Positions 53,138 through 61,912 of a stretch of 64,000 nucleotides of DNA are shown piece after piece. The position numbers were made by a program, and so were the translations under genes. The notes beneath the pieces were generated by a model. It worked only from the letters and a program-made list of their open reading frames with translations, had not been told where the DNA came from and made no database searches. The first letter of the stretch is position 1. Each line of letters starts with the position of its first letter. The stretch comes from Clostridium intestinale DSM 6191 (GTDB lineage: Bacteria > Bacillota > Clostridia > Clostridiales > Clostridiaceae): the NCBI RefSeq assembly GCF_900130055.1, contig NZ_FQXU01000005.1, positions 495,857-559,856 on the forward strand, written 5' to 3'.

Positions 53138-55600
53138 ATGGCAATAAAGTCATTAAAAATAGAGGGAATGACCTGCGCAGCATGTGCAAAAGCAGTTGAA
53201 AGAGCATCTAAAAAGCTTCAAGGTGTTACTGAAGCAAATGTAAATTTTGCAACAGAAAAGCTTAGTGTTCATTTTGATGAGACTAAGGTAGCTATAGCTG
53301 ATATCCAATCAGCTGTGGAAAAAGCAGGGTATAAAGCTATAATTGAATCTAGTACTAAAACATTAAAAATAGAGGGAATGACCTGCGCAGCTTGTGCAAA
53401 AAATATTGAAAAAGTTACAAAAAAACTTGAGGGAGTAATTGAGTCTAATGTAAATTTTGCAACAGAGAAATTAAATATAAGTTATGAAGCTTCTTCAGTT
53501 AGGATTTCAGACATAAAAAAAGCTATTGAAAAAGCAGGTTATAAAGCTTTAGAGGAAGAAAGTACTACTATAGATATAGATAAAGAAAGAAAAGAAAAAG
53601 AAATAAAACTCTTGTGGAAGAAGTTTATTGTTTCTGCAGTCTTTACAATACCACTATTGATTATAACTATGGGTCATATGTTTGGAGAACCTCTAGGATT
53701 CAAGCTTCCTGAGATTATAGATCCTATGCATAATGCTAGAAATTTCGGTATAGTACAACTAATATTAGTTCTTCCAGTTATGGTTGCAGGATATAAATTC
53801 TTTACAGTAGGATATAAATCCTTATTTAGAAGAAGTCCTAATATGGATTCTCTTATTGCAATAGGTACATCTGCCGCATTCTTATACGGAATATTTGCAA
53901 TTGTACAGATTTATAGAGGAAATGTTGATTACGCCTATGATTTATATTTTGAAGCAGCTGGTGTTATTATAACACTGATTTTGTTAGGGAAATATCTTGA
54001 AGCTGTAACTAAAGGAAAAACTTCTGAAGCTATAAAAAAACTTATGGGACTTGCGCCTAAAACAGCAATAATCATTAAAGATGGTAAGGAAATAGAAACC
54101 CCTATAGATGAAGTAGAAGTAGGAGATATTATAGTAGTTAAGCCAGGGGAGAAAATGCCTGTAGATGGTGAAGTTGTAGAGGGAATTACTTCAGTTGATG
54201 AATCTATGCTCACTGGAGAGAGTATTCCAGTAGAAAAGAATATTGGAGATAAAATAATAGGTGCTAGTATAAATAAAAATGGTACTATAAAATATAAGGC
54301 TACAAGAGTAGGTAAAGATACAGCATTAGCACAGATTATTAAATTAGTAGAAGATGCTCAAGGGTCTAAAGCTCCAATTGCAAAATTGGCAGATATTATC
54401 TCAGGATACTTTGTTCCTGTTGTTATTACGATTTCTATAGTAGCATCATTGGCTTGGTACTTTATTGGTGGGGAAACAGGAATATTTGCATTGACTATAT
54501 TTATATCTGTACTTGTTATAGCTTGCCCTTGTGCTTTAGGATTAGCAACGCCAACGGCTATTATGGTTGGAACAGGAAAAGGTGCCGAATATGGAGTTCT
54601 TATAAAAAGCGGTGTAGCTCTAGAAACTGCACATAAGATAAAAACAATAGTATTTGATAAAACAGGTACAATAACAGAAGGAAAGCCAAAGGTTACAGAT
54701 ATAGTTGTTTCAAATGGAATAGATGAAAATAAATTGCTACAATTAGCAGCATCAGCAGAAAAGGGTTCAGAACATCCATTAGGTGAAGCTATAGTAAAGG
54801 ATGCTGAAGAAAAAGGATTAAAGATTTTGAAGCTTGATTTCTTTAAAGCAAATCCGGGACATGGTATAGAAGTTAAGATAGATGGTAAAGTAATTTTACT
54901 TGGAAATAGAAAGCTTATGATTGAGAGTGATATATCATTAGAAGATTTAGAGGAAACTTCACATAGATTAGCAAGTGAAGGTAAAACTCCGATGTATATA
55001 TCTATTGATGATAAAATAGCAGGTATAATTGCAGTTGCAGACACTGTTAAAGAAAATAGTAAAAGGGCAATCGAAAAACTTCATGATATGGGAATTGAAG
55101 TAGCTATGATAACTGGAGATAATAAACGAACTGCTGAAGCTATAGCAAAACAAGTTGGTATTGATAGAATTTTAGCAGAAGTTCTTCCTCAAGATAAGGC
55201 AAATGAGGTTAAAAAACTTCAAGCTGAAGGTAAAAAAGTAGCTATGGTTGGAGACGGAATAAATGATGCACCTGCACTAGCACAAGCAGATATTGGAATA
55301 GCAATTGGTTCAGGAACAGATGTCGCTATGGAGTCAGCAGATATTGTACTTATGAGAAGTGATCTTATGGATGTACCAACAGCAATTCAATTAAGTAAGA
55401 AAACAATATCAAATATTAAGCAAAATCTATTTTGGGCATTTGGATATAATACGTTAGGTATACCAGTAGCTATGGGAATATTATATATATTTGGAGGACC
55501 ACTGCTAAATCCAATTATAGCTGCTGCTGCTATGAGTTTTAGTTCAGTTTCAGTTTTACTAAATGCATTAAGATTAAAAAGATTTAAACCAGCTAGATAA
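53138..55600 (+). CDS. copA: Copper-exporting P1B-type ATPase CopA
   Basis: 820 residues. Two N-terminal HMA domains, each with GMTCAAC (residues ~8 and ~78), then eight membrane helices with the transport motif [11 protein letters not shown], actuator TGES, phosphorylation DKTGT and hinge [10 protein letters not shown]. All catalytic motifs are intact. It exports Cu(I) using ATP. The two HMA domains are nearly identical in DNA over 41 bases (53151-53191 and 53361-53401). GTAAGGAGGAA precedes the ATG. Confidence 0.97.
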   Translation: MAIKSLKIEGMTCAACAKAVERASKKLQGVTEANVNFATEKLSVHFDETKVAIADIQSAVEKAGYKAIIESSTKTLKIEGMTCAACAKNIEKVTKKLEGVIESNVNFATEKLNISYEASSVRISDIKKAIEKAGYKALEEESTTIDIDKERKEKEIKLLWKKFIVSAVFTIPLLIITMGHMFGEPLGFKLPEIIDPMHNARNFGIVQLILVLPVMVAGYKFFTVGYKSLFRRSPNMDSLIAIGTSAAFLYGIFAIVQIYRGNVDYAYDLYFEAAGVIITLILLGKYLEAVTKGKTSEAIKKLMGLAPKTAIIIKDGKEIETPIDEVEVGDIIVVKPGEKMPVDGEVVEGITSVDESMLTGESIPVEKNIGDKIIGASINKNGTIKYKATRVGKDTALAQIIKLVEDAQGSKAPIAKLADIISGYFVPVVITISIVASLAWYFIGGETGIFALTIFISVLVIACPCALGLATPTAIMVGTGKGAEYGVLIKSGVALETAHKIKTIVFDKTGTITEGKPKVTDIVVSNGIDENKLLQLAASAEKGSEHPLGEAIVKDAEEKGLKILKLDFFKANPGHGIEVKIDGKVILLGNRKLMIESDISLEDLEETSHRLASEGKTPMYISIDDKIAGIIAVADTVKENSKRAIEKLHDMGIEVAMITGDNKRTAEAIAKQVGIDRILAEVLPQDKANEVKKLQAEGKKVAMVGDGINDAPALAQADIGIAIGSGTDVAMESADIVLMRSDLMDVPTAIQLSKKTISNIKQNLFWAFGYNTLGIPVAMGILYIFGGPLLNPIIAAAAMSFSSVSVLLNALRLKRFKPAR

Positions 55601-55635
55601 TTATTAAAATATTAAAAAAATTAGGAGGAATTAAA

Positions 55636-55851
55636 ATGAAAAAGAAGATATTAGTTGAAGGAATGAGTTGTGGGCATTGTGTTAATCATGTCAAAGAGGC
55701 ATTAATGGAGTTAGAGGGAGTAAGTAGCGTAAATGTTACTTTAGATGATAAAACAGCTATACTAGAAGCATCTAAAGATATAAATGATGAAGATATAAAA
55801 TTTGCAATTGATGATGCAGGATATGAGGTAGTGGGAATAGAAGAGATATAG
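55636..55851 (+). CDS. copZ: Copper chaperone CopZ
   Basis: 71 residues, a single HMA domain with GMSCGHCVNHV (Cu-binding CxxC) at the N-terminus and AIDDAGYEV at the end. It carries Cu(I) to CopA. AGGAGG before the ATG, 35 bases after copA; a terminator follows. Confidence 0.94.
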   Translation: MKKKILVEGMSCGHCVNHVKEALMELEGVSSVNVTLDDKTAILEASKDINDEDIKFAIDDAGYEVVGIEEI

Positions 55852-55860
55852 TATAGAATT

Positions 55861-55905
55861 AAGAGTTTTGATAATAATTTACTTTTTATCAAAACTCTTT
55901 TTATT
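55861..55905 (+). terminator. Terminator after copZ
   Basis: 13-bp perfect stem (55861-55873 with 55887-55899) with T-rich tail. Confidence 0.88.
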
Positions 55906-55974
55906 TAATGTTAATAAACTAGAGTTAAGAGAATTAAGGTTTAAAGTAGGCAAAAGGGTTGAAAGGAAATAAAT

Positions 55975-56376
55975 ATGAAGATTTTAGAAGTTAAAATATT
56001 GGATCTGATAATTATAGGAGCACTTTTAATACTAAGTTTTTTACCATTAGGAATTTTCATGGTTGTAAAAGGAGATAAGAAAAGTGGTGATATTATTATT
56101 AATATAGACAATAAAATAGTAAAAAAAGTTCCATTAAATCAATCTAGCGAAAGCATAACATACCAGATTGATTTTAATAATAATACAGGATATATTGAAG
56201 TTAAAGATGGTAAAGTAAGAATGTTAGAAATGAGTAAAGAAATTTGTCCTAACTCTATTTGTTCAGATACAGGGTGGATTGATAAAATTTATCAAAGTAT
56301 TGTATGCTTGCCTAATAACATTATAGTTACAATTGAAGGTGTTGAAGAGGAGGCCATAGATGCACAATCATTTTAA
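55975..56376 (+). CDS. NusG domain II-containing membrane-anchored protein
   Basis: 133 residues. One N-terminal helix (about 10-30) then a beta domain of the NusG_II type (IINIDNKIVKKVPLNQ, GYIEVKDGKVRMLEM) with the family's Cys pair context EICPNSICSDTGWI. Usually found next to FMN-binding or quinone-related genes; here it follows the copper genes. Function unknown. It has its own AAAGGA start region. Confidence 0.8.
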   Translation: MKILEVKILDLIIIGALLILSFLPLGIFMVVKGDKKSGDIIINIDNKIVKKVPLNQSSESITYQIDFNNNTGYIEVKDGKVRMLEMSKEICPNSICSDTGWIDKIYQSIVCLPNNIIVTIEGVEEEAIDAQSF

Positions 56377-56440
56377 ATCTGTACTAGATTTACTTAAGTA
56401 GTACTAAATTAATAGAATATATTTGATTTAAAAGATATTT

Positions 56441-56484
56441 CTTCATAATATCTTTATATAGGTAATTTAAAATGTAACTATAAT
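56441..56484 (+). promoter_or_regulatory. CTTCAT tandem operator before the small Cys protein gene
   Basis: CTTCATA (56441-56447) and CTTTATA (56452-56458), 11 bp apart; TATAAT (56479-56484) lies 27 bases from the second repeat start, the same spacing as upstream of the NlpC/P60 gene. No good -35. Confidence 0.5.
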
Positions 56485-56528
56485 ATAGATGATTTTAGCT
56501 ATTTAGAAATCATAATGGAGGGGTATAC

Positions 56529-56813
56529 ATGAATTTTAATAAAAGTAATAAAAGAAAAGGCAAACACAACCATAGCCCATTAAAACATATGCTTCACATG
56601 GCACTTTGTTGTGGATTACCTATAATTATCTTATCATTCTTACCGCTTATATCTAGATTAAGTCCAAGAGCAGGAGTATTTGTTTCCGGAATAATCCCGT
56701 TTATATGTCCTTTAATGATGATTGGAATGATACCAATGATGTTTGGTGGGGATAAAAAAGGAAGTTGTTGTAGTGATAATAATGATAAAGAAGCGAATAA
56801 GTCCTTAGAGTAA
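56529..56813 (+). CDS. Small Cys/His-containing membrane protein
   Basis: 94 residues. His-rich start (GKHNHSPLKHMLHM), two helices separated by SRLSPRAGVF, CC in the first helix (ALCCGLP), a PFICP in the second and a C-terminal SCCS. Cys and His residues could bind copper or another metal, which fits the neighbours; no family with known function is recognised. GGAGGGG precedes the ATG. Confidence 0.65.
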   Translation: MNFNKSNKRKGKHNHSPLKHMLHMALCCGLPIIILSFLPLISRLSPRAGVFVSGIIPFICPLMMIGMIPMMFGGDKKGSCCSDNNDKEANKSLE

Positions 56814-56846
56814 GGTCTTAATAATATAATTGATTCATTTAAACAC

Positions 56847-56877
56847 TTGACTTCGAGTTTACTCGAAGAAGTATGAT
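56847..56877 (+). promoter_or_regulatory. Orphan MerR-type promoter
   Basis: TTGACT (56847-56852), a 19-bp spacer, TATGAT (56872-56877), with the perfect 18-bp palindrome CTTCGAGTTTACTCGAAG (56851-56868) across the spacer. The over-long spacer and central palindrome are the hallmark of MerR-family activation. No ORF follows; the next bases are the gene fragment described below. Confidence 0.75.
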
Positions 56878-56928
56878 ATAGACTATAAAGGTGGGCTAGA
56901 AAAACAAATAGGAGCTAGTATATTAAAA

Positions 56929-57074
56929 GAAGTTCTCCCACCCTTATATTGTTAAAGCCTATAAAAAAACTATATAGGAATTTGTTGTAATTGTCTCATA
57001 GGAAATCACTTTTATTCCTACAGCATGAGCATCTGTCACTAGTTGATTAGGAAGGGAAACTCCTATTAATATTT
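56929..57074 (-). pseudogene. Fragment of a sugar-binding-protein gene (internal deletion)
   Basis: 56929-57045 matches 61302-61419 (about 90 % identity, one indel), then jumps to a block matching 61606-61634 (57046-57074). About 185 bases are missing at a TTG microhomology. It is a decayed relative of the intact gene at 60709-61728 in the same orientation, without start or end. No ORF remains. Confidence 0.9.
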
Positions 57075-57155
57075 ACATATTAGCATAGCAATCTTTATTT
57101 TAATGACTGGGAACATATATTCTGGTATAATGTACAGGCATTAAAATAAAGGGTG
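57068..57155 (+). repeat. 88-bp segment, copy 2 (displaced)
   Basis: Same segment as 48437-48524, including the last PAP2 codons, the extended -10 promoter (ATGACT 57103, TATAAT 57126-57131) and the 13-bp inverted repeat. It joins the sugar-binding fragment at a shared AATATTT. The promoter points rightward, into the antisense strand of the kinase gene at 57173. Confidence 0.92.
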
Positions 57156-57172
57156 CTTTTATAAATTACTTC

Positions 57173-58498
57173 CTAAATATAATTTAAAGTTGGAGAAGTT
57201 TTTAAAATCAACTTAACTAAAAATGTATCATCTGTTTTTAAGGTGTGAAATTCTCCTTTATGGAGGGCTATAATTTTTTTGCAGTTTTTAAGTCCTATAC
57301 TAGTACTATCAACTCTTTTTAGAGTATCTATTTTATTTTCTACGGTAATAACTATTTTTTCATTTTCTATATAGTATTTAATATTAACTTCTTTAGAAGT
57401 ATCAGCATATTTAGATATATTAGAAAAAATGTTATCAAAAACTCTACGAATTGATATTAAATTAAGTTCTACAAAAAACAGCCTATCACAGGAATCAACA
57501 TTAAAGTTAAAACCGCTATTGCCTAAGGTTAAAATTTGTTCTTGAATTAACTGTTCAAACAGTTCATTTCCATTAAAAATTTCTAATTTTAAGTCATCGC
57601 TGGTATTGAAGACTGTAAAATACTCAAATAATTTGTCAGATAAATATTTTATTTGATATGCCTTTTCTCTACTATTATGAATATATTGATTAAAGGCTTC
57701 ATTAGTTTTATATTTTTTGTATTCTATAATATCTAGATATCCAACTAATGCTGTAAGAGGAGTTCTAAGGTCATGAGATAGAGCAGTTATTAATTCACTA
57801 TTAGCAAGTCTTGCTTCATTTTCGCTTTCTAGCTTTTCTATAAAAGACTTTCTCATATCATCAATACTTTGAGCTAAGGATGAAAGTTCATCATTACTTT
57901 TTATAGAGATGTTATAATTTAAATCTCCACATTCTAATATTTTTATTTCCTTTTCAAGCTGACCTATATAGCCTATCTTCTTATTAATAAAAAATAGCAT
58001 AAGTATTATGAAAAGTAGCGCTGATATAAAGACTGAAAAGAATATTAATATATAGTAGTATTTATACTCAAAAAAACACTCCATATGTAGTTTAGCATTA
58101 CCATCAATAAAAGGAATATCAACAAGAACATTAGTAGGAAATATAGGAGCTTCCTTGTATTGTTCATAATTTGTTACTTCGCTAGTTAAGTTAGAAGTAT
58201 AAACTAGGTTATTATCCTTATAAAGATATATGTCTACATACTTTTCATTACCAGCCCAGTTTTTTAGAGAATCATAATCATTTATAGATAGCTTATTATC
58301 TGAAACATAGTCTTTAAATTCTGATATAGCTTGCTTTTTTTTATCTAATAAAAATGATGTTTTATTAAAATAGTTGTTTAATAATTTTTCACCAAGGTTA
58401 TTTATTAAGAAAAAGATTAAAATAGATACTATAAACGAAAAGATTAATGATAGTATTAATTTTACTTCTAACTTAGTAAAGAAAGCTTTTCTACTCAA
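57173..58498 (-). CDS. Sensor histidine kinase
   Basis: 441 residues from TTG 58498 (overlaps the regulator stop by 8 bases). Two helices flank a ~120-residue outside domain; then HAMP-like GDLNYNISIKSNDELSSL, HisKA with ALSHDLRTPLTALVGY (phospho-His) and a HATPase domain in which the N and G boxes are weaker (FDNIFSNISKYAD, STSIGLKNCKKI). Partner of the regulator encoded upstream. Its 3' end abuts the scar region. Confidence 0.88.
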   Translation of the reverse strand: MSRKAFFTKLEVKLILSLIFSFIVSILIFFLINNLGEKLLNNYFNKTSFLLDKKKQAISEFKDYVSDNKLSINDYDSLKNWAGNEKYVDIYLYKDNNLVYTSNLTSEVTNYEQYKEAPIFPTNVLVDIPFIDGNAKLHMECFFEYKYYYILIFFSVFISALLFIILMLFFINKKIGYIGQLEKEIKILECGDLNYNISIKSNDELSSLAQSIDDMRKSFIEKLESENEARLANSELITALSHDLRTPLTALVGYLDIIEYKKYKTNEAFNQYIHNSREKAYQIKYLSDKLFEYFTVFNTSDDLKLEIFNGNELFEQLIQEQILTLGNSGFNFNVDSCDRLFFVELNLISIRRVFDNIFSNISKYADTSKEVNIKYYIENEKIVITVENKIDTLKRVDSTSIGLKNCKKIIALHKGEFHTLKTDDTFLVKLILKTSPTLNYI

Positions 58499-59180
58499 TT
58501 CGATACCCCTTTCCCCAAACTGTTTTAATATATTCAGGATTTTGTGGATCTTCTTCTAATTTACTTCTTAAGTTTCTTATATGAACCATAACTGTATTAT
58601 TACATGAATAGAAGTAAGGCTCTCTCCAGATGCTTTCATAAAGGTTTTGAGCTGAAAAGATTTTTTTTCGATTTTGTGCCATTAATAAAAGAATATTGTA
58701 TTCTATCTCTGTCAAAATAAGCTCTTTTCCATTTACTGAAGCTTCATTTGAACTTGTATTTATTATTAAGCCGTTAATACTTATTGAATTATCCGTATCT
58801 TTTACCTCTTTTCCTTTATATACGTAATATCTTCTAAGTAAGGCTTTAACTCTCGATACTAATTCTGTATATGAAAATGGTTTGGATAGATAATCATCAC
58901 TTCCAGCTGAAAAAGCCATATATTTATCAGAATCTTGGGACTTGGCAGTTAAAAATAAAATAGGAGCACTTGTTTTTTCTCTAATATCTATACATGCTTT
59001 AAAGCCAGTCTTTTTGGGCATTACAACATCAAGGATTATTAAATCAATTTCATCATCCACTTTGTTTATAGCATCCTCTCCATCTACTGCCTCAACTACA
59101 TTGTATCCTTCACTTTCCAATAAAACTCTGACTATTTCTCTTATATCTTCATTATCATCTGCAATTAAAATATTTTTCAT
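58491..59180 (-). CDS. OmpR/PhoB-family response regulator (second system)
   Basis: 229 residues from ATG 59180; GGAGGTGA lies 10 bases upstream on the minus strand, while the longer frame starts before that site. Phospho-Asp in DLIILDVVMPK (~50), KPF (~99), and a winged helix with LTEIEYNILLLMAQN and NTVMVHIRNLRSKLEED. Overlaps the kinase gene. Its probable sites are the CTTAAGATTT repeats just upstream (59252-59290). Confidence 0.92.
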   Translation of the reverse strand: MKNILIADDNEDIREIVRVLLESEGYNVVEAVDGEDAINKVDDEIDLIILDVVMPKKTGFKACIDIREKTSAPILFLTAKSQDSDKYMAFSAGSDDYLSKPFSYTELVSRVKALLRRYYVYKGKEVKDTDNSISINGLIINTSSNEASVNGKELILTEIEYNILLLMAQNRKKIFSAQNLYESIWREPYFYSCNNTVMVHIRNLRSKLEEDPQNPEYIKTVWGKGYRIE

Positions 59181-59251
59181 AATGCATTGATCACCTCCGC
59201 ATGTTATTAGTATATATCTCAAAATATCTTAAATCTATACATTTAAAGCTA

Positions 59252-59290
59252 CTTAAGATTTCTTAAGATTTGATATACCTAAATCTTAAG
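59252..59290. promoter_or_regulatory. Tandem CTTAAGATTT repeats between regulator and TVP38 gene
   Basis: Two perfect contiguous copies of CTTAAGATTT (59252-59261 and 59262-59271) and one inverted AAATCTTAAG (59281-59290). Ten-bp phasing and position in the divergent region fit binding by the adjacent OmpR-type regulator. Confidence 0.6.
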
Positions 59291-59348
59291 ATGTTAAAGC
59301 TAAACTTTAGAATATCAAGTCAAAGCATAGATGAAGAAGGAGATAGTT

Positions 59349-60044
59349 ATGGAAAAAACAAAAAAAATATTATTAGGGAAAATAGCCTTGATAATTTTAG
59401 GGATTATAGTTGTAATATTAACATTTAGATATTTACCACAGCTTATTGAATTAACTACATCACTTGATAAGTTTAGAGATTATATAATTTCTACAGGGAA
59501 GTTTGGGGCTTTTTTAATTATATTTTTTCAAATAGTACAAACTGTCATTGCACCAATTCCAGGAGAAGCAATTCAGCTTGCTGGAGGTTATGTATATGGT
59601 GTCCCTTTAGGATTACTTTATTCAGTTATAGGAATGATGATTGGGTCAGTTATGATTTTTTACTTTACAAGATTTATAGGTGCCTCCTATGTAGAAAAAC
59701 GAATAGATAAGGAAAAATATAAATGGCTTTTTGATATTATGGATAGCAAAAAGTTTACTGTTACCTTATTTGTGTTTTTTATTATTCCAGGATTACCAAA
59801 GGATTTTTTGATATATCTAGCAGGATTAACACCAATAAAACCAATCAAGTTTTTTGTGATTTTACTGGTAGGGAGGTTACCATCAATAGCTGCTCCAGTA
59901 GTAATAGGTGCTAATATACATTATGAGAACTATACCTCAATAATAGTAATTTCAATTATAGCAGTAGTATTATTTATTTTGGGTGTGGTATATAAAGATA
60001 AGATTATAGAAAAACTTTCAGGGACTGAAGCAGAAGAAGTATAG
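59349..60044 (+). CDS. TVP38/TMEM64 (DedA-like, SNARE-associated) membrane protein
   Basis: 231 residues from ATG 59349, preceded by AAGGAG (59336-59341). Six helices. Family features: AGGYVYGVPLGLLYSVIG with IGASYVEKRI, and the FFIIPGLPKDFLIYLAGLTP stretch. Such proteins may act in lipid scrambling or membrane homeostasis. Divergent from the OmpR-type system, with its operator repeats between, so it is a likely target of that regulator. Confidence 0.88.
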   Translation: MEKTKKILLGKIALIILGIIVVILTFRYLPQLIELTTSLDKFRDYIISTGKFGAFLIIFFQIVQTVIAPIPGEAIQLAGGYVYGVPLGLLYSVIGMMIGSVMIFYFTRFIGASYVEKRIDKEKYKWLFDIMDSKKFTVTLFVFFIIPGLPKDFLIYLAGLTPIKPIKFFVILLVGRLPSIAAPVVIGANIHYENYTSIIVISIIAVVLFILGVVYKDKIIEKLSGTEAEEV

Positions 60045-60116
60045 TCATTAGAGGATATATTGTAAAAGAAAAGTAGTTTTGATAACATATATGTAACAAT
60101 TATAGGAGGAGAATTT

Positions 60117-60656
60117 ATGATAGAAACTAAAAAAGAAAATATAGTTACACTAACCATAGCTAAAAAAGAGGAATTACAGAAATTTAAAAAAGAGCTACAA
60201 GAATCATTTACTTATGCAGTAGTTAAAGAATTTGGGGATGATTCAGATAAGTCTATCCCTTCAGATAAAACTATAGAAGAATCTTTTAATGCTAAAGGAG
60301 CCATTGTTTATCATATATTATCAGATGGAAAAAAGGTTGGGGGAACTGTAGTTGTTATAGATAAAGAAACACAACACAATTCTTTAGATCTACTTTTTAT
60401 TAATATAGATGCCCATAGTAATGGGATTGGCTATAGGGCTTGGAAAGCCATCGAAGAAAACCATCCTGAAACAAAGGTTTGGGAAACTCATACACCATAT
60501 TTTGAGAAACGTAATATCCACTTCTATGTAAATAAATGTGGATTTAAAATAGTAGAATATCTAAATAAAAATCATCTAGGTTCACATGAATCAGAAGATG
60601 AAGAATTGCCAGGAGGAGAAGATTTTTTTAGATTTGAAAAAGTTATTCACCAATAG
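60117..60656 (+). CDS. GNAT acetyltransferase
   Basis: 179 residues. Central acetyl-CoA-binding region DAHSNGIGYRAWKAIEENHPE near 100, followed by FYVNKCGFKIVEY. AGGAGG before the ATG. It lies 73 bases after the TVP38 gene and may share its transcript. Substrate unknown. Confidence 0.85.
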   Translation: MIETKKENIVTLTIAKKEELQKFKKELQESFTYAVVKEFGDDSDKSIPSDKTIEESFNAKGAIVYHILSDGKKVGGTVVVIDKETQHNSLDLLFINIDAHSNGIGYRAWKAIEENHPETKVWETHTPYFEKRNIHFYVNKCGFKIVEYLNKNHLGSHESEDEELPGGEDFFRFEKVIHQ

Positions 60657-60681
60657 TTTTAATAAAGAAGTAAAAAATACT

Positions 60682-60730
60682 AACAGGCTAATTTGAATTA
60701 AAATATATTCAATTTAGCCTGTTAAAGATT
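60682..60730. terminator. Bidirectional terminator at the acetyltransferase and binding-protein 3' ends
   Basis: 17-base arms (60682-60698 with 60707-60723) with one mismatch. The binding-protein stop (60709-60711) lies in the second arm. A matching hairpin recurs at 63466-63506. Confidence 0.85.
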
Positions 60731-61728
60731 TCATCTTTTTTATAAATCCCAGTAGCAACAAGGGTTTTATCTATATTACTTTTATCAACTGCTATTGGAT
60801 TAACTAGGATTGAGGGAACGTCCTTTAATCCATTATTAATATCATTAGTTACATCAATTACACTTCCATTAACTAATCTAATAGCTGTATCAACAGCTGT
60901 TTTAGCAAGTTCTCTACTGTCCTTAAACACAGTCATTAATTGAGTTCCATAAACTATTCTTTTAATTGCAGCTAGGTCAGCATCTTGACCGGTTACAGCC
61001 GTTTTTCCAGCTAAACCATGTTCACTTAAAGCAGATATTACTGCTCCAGCAGTTGCATCATTTGGAGCTAAAACACCATCTATTTTATCGGAAACATTAT
61101 TTAGAATATCAGATACAATTGTGTATGCATCTATAGGAATCCATCCTTCAATTACCTTATCTGCTATTATTTTTACTGATCTATTTAGGACTAAAGGAGT
61201 TATATATTCCATAGCCCCTTCTTTGAACAGCTCTCCTTTAGGTGATCCAGATAAAAGAATGTAATTTCCTTTTGGAACATATGTTGTAAGGTACTTTCCT
61301 TGAAGTTCTCCCACTCTTATATTGTTAAAACCTATAAAAAAATTTATATCGGAATTTATTGCAATTGCCTCATAGGAAATCACTTTTATTCCTACAGCAT
61401 GAGCATCCTTAACTAGTTGTTTAGTACTTTCCTCATCTATTGGGACAATAATTATTATACTAACTTGTTCAGTTATCATAGTAGCAACTTGTTGAGCCTG
61501 TTTAACTGGGTCAAAATCAAAATATTTTATTTCTAAAGTAGCTCCTTGAGCATCAGCTTCTTTTTTCATGGCAGCAGCGTCCCTAATCCATCTATCTTCT
61601 CTTTGATTAGGAAGGGAAACTCCTATTAATATTTGCCTAGGGATGTTTTGATTAGGGGTAAATAGATTTTTATTATTTAGTAAACGACTAACAGGAACAT
61701 AAAAAACATCTGGAATTGATACATACAT
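60709..61728 (-). CDS. Sugar-binding protein (XylF/RbsB type) without signal peptide
   Basis: 339 residues from ATG 61728 with AGGTGA upstream. Periplasmic-binding-protein-I fold: LIGVSLPNQREDRWIRDAAAMKK, IIIIVPIDEESTKQLVKDA, GVLAPNDATAGAVISAL and AVTGQDADLAAIKRI (the D-xylose/ribose-binding motifs). The first ~30 residues are not a signal peptide and carry no lipobox; no transporter gene is adjacent. It may be a cytoplasmic sugar sensor. Fragments of close relatives lie at 56929 and 63466. Confidence 0.8.
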   Translation of the reverse strand: MYVSIPDVFYVPVSRLLNNKNLFTPNQNIPRQILIGVSLPNQREDRWIRDAAAMKKEADAQGATLEIKYFDFDPVKQAQQVATMITEQVSIIIIVPIDEESTKQLVKDAHAVGIKVISYEAIAINSDINFFIGFNNIRVGELQGKYLTTYVPKGNYILLSGSPKGELFKEGAMEYITPLVLNRSVKIIADKVIEGWIPIDAYTIVSDILNNVSDKIDGVLAPNDATAGAVISALSEHGLAGKTAVTGQDADLAAIKRIVYGTQLMTVFKDSRELAKTAVDTAIRLVNGSVIDVTNDINNGLKDVPSILVNPIAVDKSNIDKTLVATGIYKKDEIFNRLN

Positions 61729-61840
61729 GCGGTTCACCTATTATGTTTAATATATTAATAGTTTATTGTTGTTATTTTATTATAGTTCAATAAAATAGAA
61801 ATATTATTAATGTTTTATGGGTTTGACAAAAACACCCCCC

Positions 61841-61869
61841 TTTACATGAGAACGTTAGTTCGATATAAT
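61841..61869 (+). promoter_or_regulatory. LexA-controlled promoter
   Basis: TTTACA (61841-61846), 17-bp spacer, TATAAT (61864-61869). The spacer contains GAACGTTAGTTC (61850-61861), which matches the GAAC-N4-GTTC Gram-positive SOS box. Confidence 0.85.
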
Positions 61870-61912
61870 AATATTAATTTCATTAATATTGGTAATAGAG
61901 GAGTAGTGAAAG

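Noticed and set aside
54358..55044. 228-residue minus-strand ORF inside copA
   Set aside because: It is antisense to the conserved catalytic core of CopA, has no ribosome site and its composition mirrors the codon pattern of the real gene.
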